Positions 9,309 to 17,450 of a stretch of 64,000 nucleotides of DNA are shown here, piece by piece. How positions within the stretch are numbered: the stretch's first letter is position 1; the number at the start of each line of letters is the position of its first letter. The stretch covers positions 124,001 through 188,000 of IMG/VR virus record IMGVR_UViG_3300036770_003943; one strand, given 5' to 3'. The notes below the pieces were generated by a model. The model was not told the DNA's origin. It saw only the letters and a list, made by a program, of their open reading frames with translations, and searched no databases. The position numbers and the translations under genes were made by a program. Source of the DNA: a virus.

Positions 9309-9670
9309 ATTACAAAATTATTTAGAAACGGCGGCCGCCAACCTTCAGGCTTTAGTACTTTGCCATCCTCACGTTTGCGAACCTTGCCAGTAACTGGATC
9401 TACTTTAGCCATGTTAGTTCGCATGACTTCTTTCCAAGCCGCTTCTCCATCGGCACCCATGCTGTGAATAGCACCAATGGTAACAACTAGAATGTCAATG
9501 AGCGCATCCAGTGTTTCTACTCGATCATTATTATTAACGGCTTCTTTGAGTTCTTTTACTTCCTCGTCAATTAGGCTAGCATACATGACAAATTGCTGTA
9601 TGTTATATTCTTTAGTAGTTTGGTCGCAGGCTGTCATAAAGTCTGCTTGATCCTTAAAAGGGTTTGTCAT
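9305..9670 (-). CDS. MazG-like nucleotide pyrophosphohydrolase
   Basis: 121 residues. The all-alpha NTP pyrophosphatase pattern is visible: E36-E37-x2-E40 (LIDEEVKELKEA) and a second helix with D55 and D59 (ETLDALIDILV), the metal-binding acids of the MazG/dUTPase-alpha superfamily. The C-terminus (RTNMAKVDPVTGKV...KPEGWRPPF) is the typical tail of the short phage members. It probably hydrolyses a (d)NTP or a related alarmone; the substrate is not evident. ATG overlaps the upstream gene's stop by 4 bp. Confidence 0.82.
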   Translation of the reverse strand: MTNPFKDQADFMTACDQTTKEYNIQQFVMYASLIDEEVKELKEAVNNNDRVETLDALIDILVVTIGAIHSMGADGEAAWKEVMRTNMAKVDPVTGKVRKREDGKVLKPEGWRPPFLNNFVI

Positions 9671-9894
9671 AGTTTTAATGTTTCCATGAGTTGTTCTTCT
9701 GCGGTCATATAAGCCACAGGTTTAAGCCATCCTCGGTCTATACACTCTGAAATTACCATACGATATGATTGAGGACAGCCTGTACTGACTTCAAATCCAG
9801 CACGATGTGTCATTGTTAATCCGTCAATAATAGTAAACAAGGGATCGCCCTGTCGAATAGTTCGAATCTTACTTTGACGAGTAGTAATTTTCAT
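9667..9894 (-). CDS. small conserved-type phage protein, function unknown
   Basis: 75 residues, no recognised domain. It has a basic N-terminus (KITTRQSKIRTIRQGD), one Cys (GCPQSY) and an acidic C-terminal helix. ATGA-type 4 bp overlaps with both neighbours place it firmly in the 9305-10413 operon with the MazG-like enzyme. Confidence 0.7.
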   Translation of the reverse strand: MKITTRQSKIRTIRQGDPLFTIIDGLTMTHRAGFEVSTGCPQSYRMVISECIDRGWLKPVAYMTAEEQLMETLKL

Positions 9895-10121
9895 TTCTTC
9901 ATCTGCTCCAACATGAATTCTTTGGCTTGATCTTCAAGTTGTTTTTCCTGTGCTGCTATCAAGACAGGAACCATGGTTTGAATAAGTTCACTCATTAGTC
10001 GTTCACCGTTTTCGGTAAGATGGCTGTAGCCTTTTATTGTACTGCGATGACAATAGATTCTATCATGGACAATATTACTCAGTGTTGATATTAAAACTTT
10101 GCCGACTTCATGTTCGTTCAT
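9891..10121 (-). CDS. small helical protein, function unknown
   Basis: 76 residues from ATG 10121 (MNEHEVGKVLIS), chosen because an ATG at 10241 would overlap the upstream gene by over 110 bp, while 10121 gives a 7 bp gap. Helical with Gln/Glu/Lys-rich C-terminus. No family recognised. Confidence 0.6.
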   Translation of the reverse strand: MNEHEVGKVLISTLSNIVHDRIYCHRSTIKGYSHLTENGERLMSELIQTMVPVLIAAQEKQLEDQAKEFMLEQMKK

Positions 10122-10128
10122 TCTGGTG

Positions 10129-10413
10129 TTAGCCTTTTTTAAGCATTTCCGTGAATATAATTCGGCCAATGCTGTCTCCAAAGTTCTCGTTATTTTCAAT
10201 AACATGAAGGCTTGAACTCCAGCGATCCGTTCTTTTATCATAGATTCTAGTTTCTAAAATTTTGCCACCATTAGCATTATACAAGGTAAATCTAATGGGA
10301 TCGTTTGCGTCTTCATCTATGCCCGAGTGAGCACGTAGGGTTCCTATATGACTCGGCTTAGATTCTTCATCGTATAAAAAATTGCGTAGTCGTTGTCTAA
10401 TCCAGTTTCGCAT
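10129..10413 (-). CDS. small protein, function unknown; first gene of the MazG-like operon
   Basis: 94 residues, basic N-terminus (MRNWIRQRLRNFLYDEE), no recognised family. AAGGAACA precedes the ATG. A full-consensus sigma-70 promoter lies 20 bp upstream, so this heads the four-gene operon running to 9305. Confidence 0.7.
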   Translation of the reverse strand: MRNWIRQRLRNFLYDEESKPSHIGTLRAHSGIDEDANDPIRFTLYNANGGKILETRIYDKRTDRWSSSLHVIENNENFGDSIGRIIFTEMLKKG

Positions 10414-10433
10414 AATTGTTCCTTTGCCCTACA

Positions 10434-10462
10434 ATTATACAAAATTAGTATGACATTGTCAA
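10434..10462 (-). promoter_or_regulatory. consensus sigma-70-like promoter for the 10413-9305 operon
   Basis: Minus strand TTGACA (10462-10457), 17 bp, TATAAT (10439-10434), a perfect match to consensus in both hexamers, sitting between the 10459 stop and the 10413 start. Confidence 0.82.
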
Positions 10463-10650
10463 GACTTTTGTCTTAGCTTTTCGTTAAATTTTTTCTGTAC
10501 CACCAAGTCATAGTAAAACTTGGGCAACGGACTGTCAGTATATAAGAAACTGCGACCAGGCCTTAGATCACAGGTAAATGATCTGCCTGCCTTTAGGGCA
10601 GGAGGATTGTCTCCAAAGTCAAAGTTAAAATCAAATGTGTTTGTGCTCAT
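10459..10650 (-). CDS. small protein, function unknown
   Basis: 63 residues, aromatic-rich (FDFNFDFGDN; SFLYTDSPLPKFYYDL) with a basic end. The ATG overlaps the ligase stop (ATGA), so it is cotranslated with the ligase. No family recognised. Confidence 0.65.
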   Translation of the reverse strand: MSTNTFDFNFDFGDNPPALKAGRSFTCDLRPGRSFLYTDSPLPKFYYDLVVQKKFNEKLRQKS

Positions 10651-11939
10651 AGTTTTTCGCCAGCTTCGAATCCACGAAAACGTAGGAAACGTGGAAAGCG
10701 TAAACTATAGCTACCATCTTGGTTTTGTGTAATAGCATCAGCACGAACTTCTACCAACTGGCCAAGTAGTCTATCACGATTAAGCCAATACTCATCGCGA
10801 TTGTTGTCACTAAAACCGCTACCAACATTAACGCGAATGTCTCGTCCTCCGTCTCGCCCTTCGCAGATAAAGGCTCCAAGTCGTCTTTCATTTCGTCCAG
10901 TACCTTCTTCAACATCTTTAACCTCCAATGTAACTTCAATGAATGGCTTGAGCTTAAGCCAGCTAGTGCTACGCTTACATTCGTAAGGAGCTTTGGGATC
11001 CTTAATCATAAGGCCTTCGTAGCCAAGTTCTACTGCCTGTTTATTTACTTGCTTAAATTTCTCTTGCCCTTGTTCTGTGTCCAAATCAACAGCAACATGT
11101 TCAAGTACAGCAACATTAGGTAAATGTTGTTTATTGTACTCGTACCATACTTTTAGGTGATTTGAGCGAAATGCTTGATCACTAGCCCAACGACCAGACT
11201 CAAATTTAGATAAAGGCAAACTATCAAAGAGATGCAGAACAGCGTCCTTAGCATTAACATTGTCTTTCCTATGAACTTGCTTCATCAAGTCTTGAAAGCT
11301 ACTTGACATTACTTCACCATCAAAGACCCAGGGTTCTGTCAATCCATCTGCTACTTTAGCAAACTGGTTTTTGATATGACCAAAGTTTAATAGTTCCTTG
11401 CCATTGCGGCTAAACTGGTCTACTCTGCCCTCGGGATAGACGATTGTGATTACTCTCACTCCATCTAGCTTTACTTCTAGTAATTTTTGGCCGCTTAGTT
11501 TGGCTTCATGGTCTGTGCTGTCATGTGCTAGCTGGCAACTAAACACAGGCACGGTACCTTTGACAACTTTGTTGATAGTCTTTTCGCTGACACCGCAGCG
11601 TAGGTCCTTGATAAGAATGCGACGATACCAATTGTTCCATTGGTCATTGGTACTATTGCTCATCATTTCTGTGATCATATCCCTGGCTAAATTACCAGTA
11701 ACTTGTCTAGTTACAAAGCCTGTTAGGACTAGGACAAATGTATCCCAGTCTACACCTTTGCCATCTGGACCCCAACGTTCAGGAATCTGCTTGAGTCCAA
11801 AAGTAATCGTAGAGTCCAGTGCTAGCCTACAACCTTCTAAAAATTCCTCATTGTCGCGATTAGCGTTAATAATCTCTTCTTTGTTGGTACGTAGATTATG
11901 TACTTCTAGGTCGCGAATAATTTGCCACGGCTTATTCAT
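10647..11939 (-). CDS. ATP-dependent DNA ligase
   Basis: 430 residues. Nucleotidyltransferase motifs in order: motif I K157-LDG-VR (the AMP-accepting lysine), a DGEVMSS motif III-type element near residue 208, EGLMIKDP (motif IV) near 305, and STSWLKLKP (motif V) near 320; then an OB-fold region with RVNVGSGFSD. It seals nicks in phage DNA. Length is close to T4 gp30 (487). A sigma-70-type promoter lies about 70 bp upstream. Only one other gene (10459) follows in the unit. Confidence 0.92.
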   Translation of the reverse strand: MNKPWQIIRDLEVHNLRTNKEEIINANRDNEEFLEGCRLALDSTITFGLKQIPERWGPDGKGVDWDTFVLVLTGFVTRQVTGNLARDMITEMMSNSTNDQWNNWYRRILIKDLRCGVSEKTINKVVKGTVPVFSCQLAHDSTDHEAKLSGQKLLEVKLDGVRVITIVYPEGRVDQFSRNGKELLNFGHIKNQFAKVADGLTEPWVFDGEVMSSSFQDLMKQVHRKDNVNAKDAVLHLFDSLPLSKFESGRWASDQAFRSNHLKVWYEYNKQHLPNVAVLEHVAVDLDTEQGQEKFKQVNKQAVELGYEGLMIKDPKAPYECKRSTSWLKLKPFIEVTLEVKDVEEGTGRNERRLGAFICEGRDGGRDIRVNVGSGFSDNNRDEYWLNRDRLLGQLVEVRADAITQNQDGSYSLRFPRFLRFRGFEAGEKL

Positions 11940-12012
11940 TAATCAATGCCCTAATAGGAAGTTGACGGAAAACAATAGTATTCACATCTGTAATCTGTAT
12001 TTACATACTACA

Positions 12013-12041
12013 AGTATATGATATTTGGTAATTTGTGTCAA
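12013..12041 (-). promoter_or_regulatory. sigma-70-like promoter for the ligase operon
   Basis: Minus strand TTGACA (12041-12036), 17 bp, TATACT (12018-12013). It shares the TTGACACAAA start of the early promoters at 52-56 kb. The leader to the ligase ATG is about 65 nt. Confidence 0.78.
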
Positions 12042-12509
12042 TTAAAATGTATCACTGAGTACCTTTTGGGGTAAAAGTCCAAAAAACTGTAGTGTTTCCG
12101 CCACTTCATTGGGTAGTTCTATCCTATGTAGTTTAGCAGTAATTTTTTGCCGCTCTTTGGTTTTATCTAATATCTTTATTTGTAGATCTTTAATACTAGT
12201 AGACAGTTGCTCTAGATCTATTTCATTGGCTTGTAGATAGAATTCTTTGAGTTGAGTTATTCTCAGATTTAAATACTCTAGCTCAAAGTCTAAAGCAGTT
12301 TTTCCTATTTCTACTTGCCAAAAACTACGCAGATTTCTAAGATGATATAATGACCTTAAACAGCGACTGGTATTGCCATCAGCAATCTTATAGTCATCAG
12401 ATGGATATAGTTTTTTAGCAGTTAGATGATTATTCTCTGCTAGCTTTTCTAGATGTTCTATAAAAATGTTCAGGTTATCAAAGGTAAAGTCAGTCCCAAT
12501 CAACTGCAT
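12042..12509 (-). CDS. helical protein, function unknown
   Basis: 155 residues, predominantly helical with Leu/Glu/Lys heptad-like stretches (DLEQLSTSIKDLQIKILDKTKERQ). It overlaps the end of the DUF465-like gene by 20 bp, so the two are probably cotranslated. No enzymatic motif recognised. Confidence 0.65.
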   Translation of the reverse strand: MQLIGTDFTFDNLNIFIEHLEKLAENNHLTAKKLYPSDDYKIADGNTSRCLRSLYHLRNLRSFWQVEIGKTALDFELEYLNLRITQLKEFYLQANEIDLEQLSTSIKDLQIKILDKTKERQKITAKLHRIELPNEVAETLQFFGLLPQKVLSDTF

Positions 12510-12699
12510 TCATTAACTCGTATCGTTTTTTGTGCATTTTAGTCAGCTCGTCCTTTATTTTAAGTTTTTCTTTTTTGAGTTTTTCAGCTTCAAACTCATT
12601 CCAACTTTTTTGCTTGTATAACTTTTCTAAAGTTACTTCCAACAGGGTATGACGGTGGGTCAGTGTTTTAATATGATGATCCAGTGATTCGATATTCAT
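12490..12699 (-). CDS. DUF465/YdcH-like small coiled-coil protein
   Basis: 69 residues. The pattern HHIKTLTHRHTLLEVTLEKL followed by EAEKLKKEKLKIKDEL matches the short DUF465 (YdcH) family, whose hallmark is a KKEKLKLKDEI-type basic helix. Function of the family is unknown. AGGAGACTAGG precedes the ATG. A minus-strand sigma-70-like promoter sits 45 bp upstream. Confidence 0.7.
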   Translation of the reverse strand: MNIESLDHHIKTLTHRHTLLEVTLEKLYKQKSWNEFEAEKLKKEKLKIKDELTKMHKKRYELMNAVDWD

Positions 12700-12724
12700 C
12701 CTAGTCTCCTGGTGATTGCCAACG

Positions 12725-12753
12725 TTGACAATTCTTATTTAAGATTATATAAT
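12725..12753 (+). promoter_or_regulatory. consensus sigma-70-like promoter for the HNH gene
   Basis: TTGACA (12725-12730), 17 bp, TATAAT (12748-12753): perfect consensus on the plus strand. The leader to the HNH ATG is about 50 nt. Its -10 overlaps the -10 of a divergent minus-strand promoter. Confidence 0.8.
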
Positions 12754-12772
12754 AATTTCTGATTATATTCAA
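12744..12772 (-). promoter_or_regulatory. divergent sigma-70-like promoter for the DUF465-like gene
   Basis: Minus strand TTGAAT (12772-12767), 17 bp, TATAAT (12749-12744). The shared ATTATATAAT makes the two -10 elements nearly the same DNA, so both promoters cannot easily be occupied at once. Confidence 0.62.
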
Positions 12773-12787
12773 GCCTATATTTTATCA

Positions 12788-12795
12788 AATAAATA
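12788..12795 (+). promoter_or_regulatory. possible late box (AATAAATA) before the HNH gene
   Basis: AATAAATA ends 14 bp before the ATG at 12810. It matches the late box used elsewhere here. AT-rich context lowers its weight; the gene also has a strong host-type promoter. Confidence 0.35.
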
Positions 12796-12809
12796 CACTT
12801 ATAACTAAA

Positions 12810-13352
12810 ATGTCTGATGTTCTTTTACTAAATCAAGATGGTAGTCCACTTAGTATGCTGCCTCCCAGCATAATTGATTGGACATATGCTATTAAACTAT
12901 ATTATCTTAACAAAGTATCTATTGTTAAGGAATACGATGATTGGCTTATACATAGTCAACGCATCACTATGAAGGTACCTAGCATAGTAATGACCAAGCG
13001 ATATGTCAAGCCAAGACAAAGAGTTTTATTCAATCGCAAAATGGTTTATTTGAGAGACAATTATACTTGTCAATATTGTGGAGATCAATTTACAGCTAAA
13101 GATTTAACTCTCGACCACGTTAAACCACGTAGTCTTGGCGGTATCAGCAGTTGGAGCAATTTGGTTACTTGTTGTGCTACCTGTAATTGGCTTAAAGGAA
13201 CTAAGGTTATTGAGCCATTAACTAAGCCTAAAGAGCCTAACTATTGGCAAATGGTAAAAGCAAATAAAAAGCACATTCATGCCCATAGCCAGCTTAGAGA
13301 CCCAGCTTGGGCAGAATATTTAGGCTACGAACAGCGTAGAGCAAGTGCTTAA
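12810..13352 (+). CDS. HNH endonuclease family protein
   Basis: 180 residues. It has a zinc-bound HNH core: CQYC, then LTLDHVKPRSLGG, then WSNLVTCCATCNWLKG (about residues 88-133). The N-terminal part (VLLLNQDGSPLSMLPPSIIDW...RQRVLFNRKMVYLRDNYT) matches the widespread bacterial/phage stand-alone HNH family rather than an intron-encoded homing enzyme. It may be a restriction-like or host-genome nuclease; the target is unknown. Its tail overlaps the convergent gene 13349-13564 by 4 bp. Confidence 0.85.
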   Translation: MSDVLLLNQDGSPLSMLPPSIIDWTYAIKLYYLNKVSIVKEYDDWLIHSQRITMKVPSIVMTKRYVKPRQRVLFNRKMVYLRDNYTCQYCGDQFTAKDLTLDHVKPRSLGGISSWSNLVTCCATCNWLKGTKVIEPLTKPKEPNYWQMVKANKKHIHAHSQLRDPAWAEYLGYEQRRASA

Positions 13353-13564
13353 TTAGTATAGACTAGATCAAGTCCGCCCATTTTCCCCTCGTATATTCCA
13401 TTTAAATTTCGGCTAACTAGGGTAATTTTTACACCGGAAATGGCAGCGATTAACTGCCTTTCACTGAGGCTAATTACATCAGCTTCCATTTCACGTCCGT
13501 TGTTTTCGCAGATAATCTTTACACGGTCCGGTCTACGTGGTCGATTCCAATCATTTTTGTTCAT
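13349..13564 (-). CDS. small protein, function unknown
   Basis: 71 residues with a basic start (NKNDWNRPRRPDRVKIICENNGREMEADV) that reads like a small beta-strand domain. Placed between the HNH gene and gp25 on the opposite strand. Start and strand are supported by coding-like composition only. Confidence 0.5.
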   Translation of the reverse strand: MNKNDWNRPRRPDRVKIICENNGREMEADVISLSERQLIAAISGVKITLVSRNLNGIYEGKMGGLDLVYTN

Positions 13565-13603
13565 AGTAAGTGCTCTGGGTATTAACTACTTATATTATTC
13601 TAT

Positions 13604-13611
13604 AATAAATA
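13604..13611 (+). promoter_or_regulatory. T4-like late promoter box (AATAAATA) for gp25-gp6 operon
   Basis: AATAAATA ends 5 bp before the gp25 ATG at 13617, the same arrangement as at 2817-2830 (box, TC, then A-rich, ATG). It heads a structural operon of over 12 kb. Confidence 0.58.
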
Positions 13612-13616
13612 TCAGT

Positions 13617-14003
13617 ATGAGAGTATTTAAAGGCTATAGTACAGTGGATAAAACATGGGGAAACTTCAAGTTATATGATGTTGACCTAGCCAAACGTGAT
13701 TTATTAAACGAAATGTATACTCGCAAGGGAGAGCGTTTAATGAGTCCACAGTTTGGTTATATTGTGTGGGATGTGTTATTTGATCCCTTAACAGAAGATA
13801 CTATTTCAATTATACGTGACGACACTTTGAGAATAGTAACAAAAGATCCACGTTTCAACCTAGAGCAGCTAGATGTTACCGAAAATATAGATGCTAGTAC
13901 AATTACTGTAGCTCTTGTATTAAGATATGTGCCCACTGCCACAGTGACCGATCTAGTAGCAGTGTTCACTAGAGATACCGCAGTGTCGAGACTTGAAGGA
14001 TAA
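13617..14003 (+). CDS. 25: gp25-like baseplate wedge protein
   Basis: 128 residues from ATG 13617 (MRVFKGYSTV). An upstream ATG at 13440 is rejected because it runs through the late box and the opposite gene. Core motif GERLMSPQFGYIVWDVLFDPLTEDT is the conserved gp25/GPW signature of sheath-baseplate connectors. Length equals T4 gp25 (132). gp6 follows 3 bp later, its usual partner in the wedge. Confidence 0.9.
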   Translation: MRVFKGYSTVDKTWGNFKLYDVDLAKRDLLNEMYTRKGERLMSPQFGYIVWDVLFDPLTEDTISIIRDDTLRIVTKDPRFNLEQLDVTENIDASTITVALVLRYVPTATVTDLVAVFTRDTAVSRLEG

Positions 14004-14006
14004 GCA

Positions 14007-17000
14007 ATGCCAAAAGCTATAAGACAAGAAAATTTGTATGGTGCTGAAGATTGGACTCTAGTTTATACCAGTTTTAAAAATGCTGAGTTTACTAGCTATG
14101 ATTTCGACACCCTGCGTGACAGCATGATTAACTACATGCAGGTTAATTATCCGGAAGAATTCAATGATTATACACAAAACAGCGAGTTCATTGCCCTATT
14201 AGACCTTGTGGCTTTTGTGGGTCAAAATCTAGCTTTTCGAATGGATTTAAATGCTAGAGAAAATATTTTAGACACTGCTGAAAAACGTGAGAGTGTACTA
14301 CGTATTGCTCGTATGCTTAGTTACAAACCAAAGCGTGTTAGACCGAGCTTAGGTTTTCTTAAAGTAACTGGTATAGTTACCACAGATCAAATAATTGATA
14401 GTACAGGAGCCAATCTTGCCAACAAGTCAATCTCATGGGGAAGCGATCCTAGCGAGCTTGATTATGAAAGATTTATAACTATACTAGATGCAGCCTTAAG
14501 TAGTAATAACAAGTTTGGTATGCCAGTTAAACGTAATCAAAACACTGCTAACAATACAATCTATGAAATTTACAATTTTAATAATGCGCTAGGGTTAACT
14601 AACTATCCGATTAATGCCACAGTAGATGGTGTGAATTTAAATTTTGATATTCTCCCAGTAACATTAGATACTAACAATTTACTCAGCCAGGCTGATCCTA
14701 GTTTTGATACAGCTTTTAGTTTAATGTATCGAAATGATGGCAAAGGAGTAGGCAGCACTAAAACCGGATTTTTCTTTTTAGCTAAACAAGGTTACATAGC
14801 TAACACTATTGAATCAGTTAGCAATCCAGTTGCTAATATGAGCATAGATATTGGTCAAAGTCAAAACATCAGTGAAGAAGATTTTTTTGTTCAAACATTA
14901 GATGACAACGGTTCAGTAGTAAAAACTTGGAAACGAGTGGGCACATTGGATTTTAGTAATATTGTAGTAAATGAATATAGTGGAGTTGATAAAGATGTAT
15001 ATGAAGTAATTTATAGCGATAACGATGTTACTAGCATTAAATTTGGTGATGGTACGTTTACTAACTTGCCTACAGGTAATATAAGAATTTGGTATCGTAC
15101 AGCAGAAAATAGAGTAATTAAAGTCAAAGCAGGTGAAGTAAGCAATATTAATTTTGATTTAAATTATTTTAACTCTGATAATCAAATTCAAACTCTAACA
15201 CTTACACTTGAACTACAAGATAACATGGTTACTGGTATACCTGCAGAAACAGTAGATGAAATAAAAATTAATGCACCTGAAGCATTTTATAGTAAAAATC
15301 GAATGGTTACCGGTGATGACTACAATGGTTTCTTGCCCAGCCTTAACAATGATGTTTTAATAATGAAGGCAGAAAATAGAACATTTAGTGGCCACAGTCG
15401 TTATGTAGATCTCAAGGATCCAACTGGAAAGAGTAGACCCTTAGTTGAATTCGCCGACGATGGATATTTATATAAGCAAGAATCATTAAAAAATATCTTT
15501 ATCGCCGACGATCCCACTCGACGTACTATAGATTTGCTAGACGAATACATAGAAAAACAACTTGGAGATTTAGGGCTGTTAAATTTCTATTACGGAAGAC
15601 TTAATTTAACAGGAATTACTGGAACAACTGCTCAAAAATATTTCGATGGTGTACCATTGGGTAAAACAATTTATTATAGCCCCACTGTCGCTAGTATCCT
15701 AGCGACAGGATCGGTCAGCAGTATTACGGTTAGTAGTATTAACACCAGCGCTGCCTACGATAATTTTGATGTAGACGGGGGACTTTTACAAATAGACAAC
15801 GAGTTGTTTAGCTACACTGGAATATCAGGTAGTACATTTACTGGGGTTACTAGAGCTCGTCAAGGAACTGCTGCAGCCGCTCATACAGCCGGTGCAAATG
15901 TTTATAAGGTCTATGATTATCGTTGGAGAGCAGCTTATTCGGATTTAACTACAAGCAATGGCTTTATCAGTGAAAGCAATATCAGCGCCGCACCACAAAA
16001 ATTAGGATTTACCACAGGCGGCCCATTGAGGTCATTGCGTCCTGGCAGCTTAGTTAAGTTTGAAGAATCGGATGGAGATCTTAAATGGGTAACTATTGTT
16101 GACATCAAAGGTGACGGGTTAGGTATAGAAAATACCAGTGATATCTACACCGGATTATTGATTGATGGTAGCGGTCCAGTTGAAATAAACAAACGAGTAA
16201 CCAGTCAAGACTTATTGAAATTTATTATACCTCCGTTTCCAAGAGTTTTTGATGATTTAACAAGGGCAGCTATTATAGATAAACTAGATTCAAATCAAAG
16301 TTTTGCCTTAAAGCTAGATAATATTACTCCTAAATGGGATATAATTACTACATCGGTTAGCTTAACCAGCGAATTTAATCGCAGCAGTAATAGCACAGCA
16401 TGGTTGATTTATGTTAAAAGAGAAACCAATGGCTGGACATTAACTTTTAGACAATTAGACTATATTTTTGGTAGCTTAGAGTTGATGCGATTTTATAATA
16501 TTAACTTTGCGCCTAGCTTTAATCCTAATTTTAAGTCAGTAAGCAAAGATGATATTGTAGTTCTTACACTTAATTCAAGCAATAAATTGACAGAACAAAA
16601 GAGATACAGAATTAGTGGCTATTATGTCTATGACGACGGGTATACTGACAATAGTAAAGTTAAAGTTACTCCATTAGATTTAGACAACGATTTTTTGCCT
16701 GACGATCCCGATCATTTTAACGAAATAGTAGGCACTAGTAGCTATATTCTACTAAACAGTTACCAAGAAGGCGATTTTACCTACAAGGTACCAGCAGCTG
16801 GAACTAGTAGTGATTTACCAGGAACTTTGAATCTTGCCTTTAAATGGGAGCATAATGTTGACATTGATCAAACACTTAATCCTAGCCTAACTAATATAAT
16901 TGATGTTTATGTACTAACAAAAAGTTACAATGAAGATTTTATGTCATGGAAGCGTCGCAATGATACCACTGTACAACAACCTTTGCCCGAAACAAGTGAA

Positions 17001-17450
17001 GAGTTGAGGTCTAGTTTTAATAACTTAATTAGTTATAAAATGATGACTGATGAAATCATTTTTCATCCAATCAAATTTAAACCGTTGTTTGGTTCGTTAG
17101 CCGAGCCCGAATTTCAAGCTCAATTTAAAGTTGTTAAAAGTTTTAAGAGTACTTTAACTGATAGTGAAATTAAAAGCAAGGTGATAAATGCCATCGATAC
17201 ATTTTTTACTCCCGGTAATTTTAGCTTCGGAGAAACATTTTATTTTACTGAACTAGCAGCCTATATTCATACTAGTTTAAGTAGAGATTTGAGCAGTGTG
17301 GTTATTGTTCCTACTAGCGAAACTAGTAAATTTGGAACACTGTTTCAGATCGAAAGCAGTCGCAATGAAATAGTAACTAGTGTAGCTTCGGTAAATGATG
17401 TAATAGTTATAAACGAAATAACTGACAATAACATTAGGATTGGACGATGA
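14007..17450 (+). CDS. 6: gp6-like baseplate wedge protein
   Basis: 1,147 residues. The N-terminus (YMQVNYPEEFNDYTQNSEFIALLDLVAFVGQNLAFRMDLNARENIL, about residues 45-90) is the conserved gp6/J core that forms the inner baseplate iris, followed by AEKRESVLRIARMLSYKPKR. T4 gp6 is 660 residues; the extra length is mostly beta-rich sequence with Ig-like short repeats around residue 570-640. Follows gp25 and overlaps the next gene by 4 bp. Confidence 0.9.
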   Translation: MPKAIRQENLYGAEDWTLVYTSFKNAEFTSYDFDTLRDSMINYMQVNYPEEFNDYTQNSEFIALLDLVAFVGQNLAFRMDLNARENILDTAEKRESVLRIARMLSYKPKRVRPSLGFLKVTGIVTTDQIIDSTGANLANKSISWGSDPSELDYERFITILDAALSSNNKFGMPVKRNQNTANNTIYEIYNFNNALGLTNYPINATVDGVNLNFDILPVTLDTNNLLSQADPSFDTAFSLMYRNDGKGVGSTKTGFFFLAKQGYIANTIESVSNPVANMSIDIGQSQNISEEDFFVQTLDDNGSVVKTWKRVGTLDFSNIVVNEYSGVDKDVYEVIYSDNDVTSIKFGDGTFTNLPTGNIRIWYRTAENRVIKVKAGEVSNINFDLNYFNSDNQIQTLTLTLELQDNMVTGIPAETVDEIKINAPEAFYSKNRMVTGDDYNGFLPSLNNDVLIMKAENRTFSGHSRYVDLKDPTGKSRPLVEFADDGYLYKQESLKNIFIADDPTRRTIDLLDEYIEKQLGDLGLLNFYYGRLNLTGITGTTAQKYFDGVPLGKTIYYSPTVASILATGSVSSITVSSINTSAAYDNFDVDGGLLQIDNELFSYTGISGSTFTGVTRARQGTAAAAHTAGANVYKVYDYRWRAAYSDLTTSNGFISESNISAAPQKLGFTTGGPLRSLRPGSLVKFEESDGDLKWVTIVDIKGDGLGIENTSDIYTGLLIDGSGPVEINKRVTSQDLLKFIIPPFPRVFDDLTRAAIIDKLDSNQSFALKLDNITPKWDIITTSVSLTSEFNRSSNSTAWLIYVKRETNGWTLTFRQLDYIFGSLELMRFYNINFAPSFNPNFKSVSKDDIVVLTLNSSNKLTEQKRYRISGYYVYDDGYTDNSKVKVTPLDLDNDFLPDDPDHFNEIVGTSSYILLNSYQEGDFTYKVPAAGTSSDLPGTLNLAFKWEHNVDIDQTLNPSLTNIIDVYVLTKSYNEDFMSWKRRNDTTVQQPLPETSEELRSSFNNLISYKMMTDEIIFHPIKFKPLFGSLAEPEFQAQFKVVKSFKSTLTDSEIKSKVINAIDTFFTPGNFSFGETFYFTELAAYIHTSLSRDLSSVVIVPTSETSKFGTLFQIESSRNEIVTSVASVNDVIVINEITDNNIRIGR

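Noticed and set aside
11446-12021. A 191-residue open frame on the plus strand opposite the ligase gene
   Set aside because: It is antisense to a clear DNA ligase, Ser/Leu/Thr-rich without family features, and has no ribosome site. It also runs through the ligase promoter.
13440-14003. A longer gp25 from an upstream ATG
   Set aside because: The extra 59 residues are unlike the family, overlap an opposite gene and would run through the late promoter.
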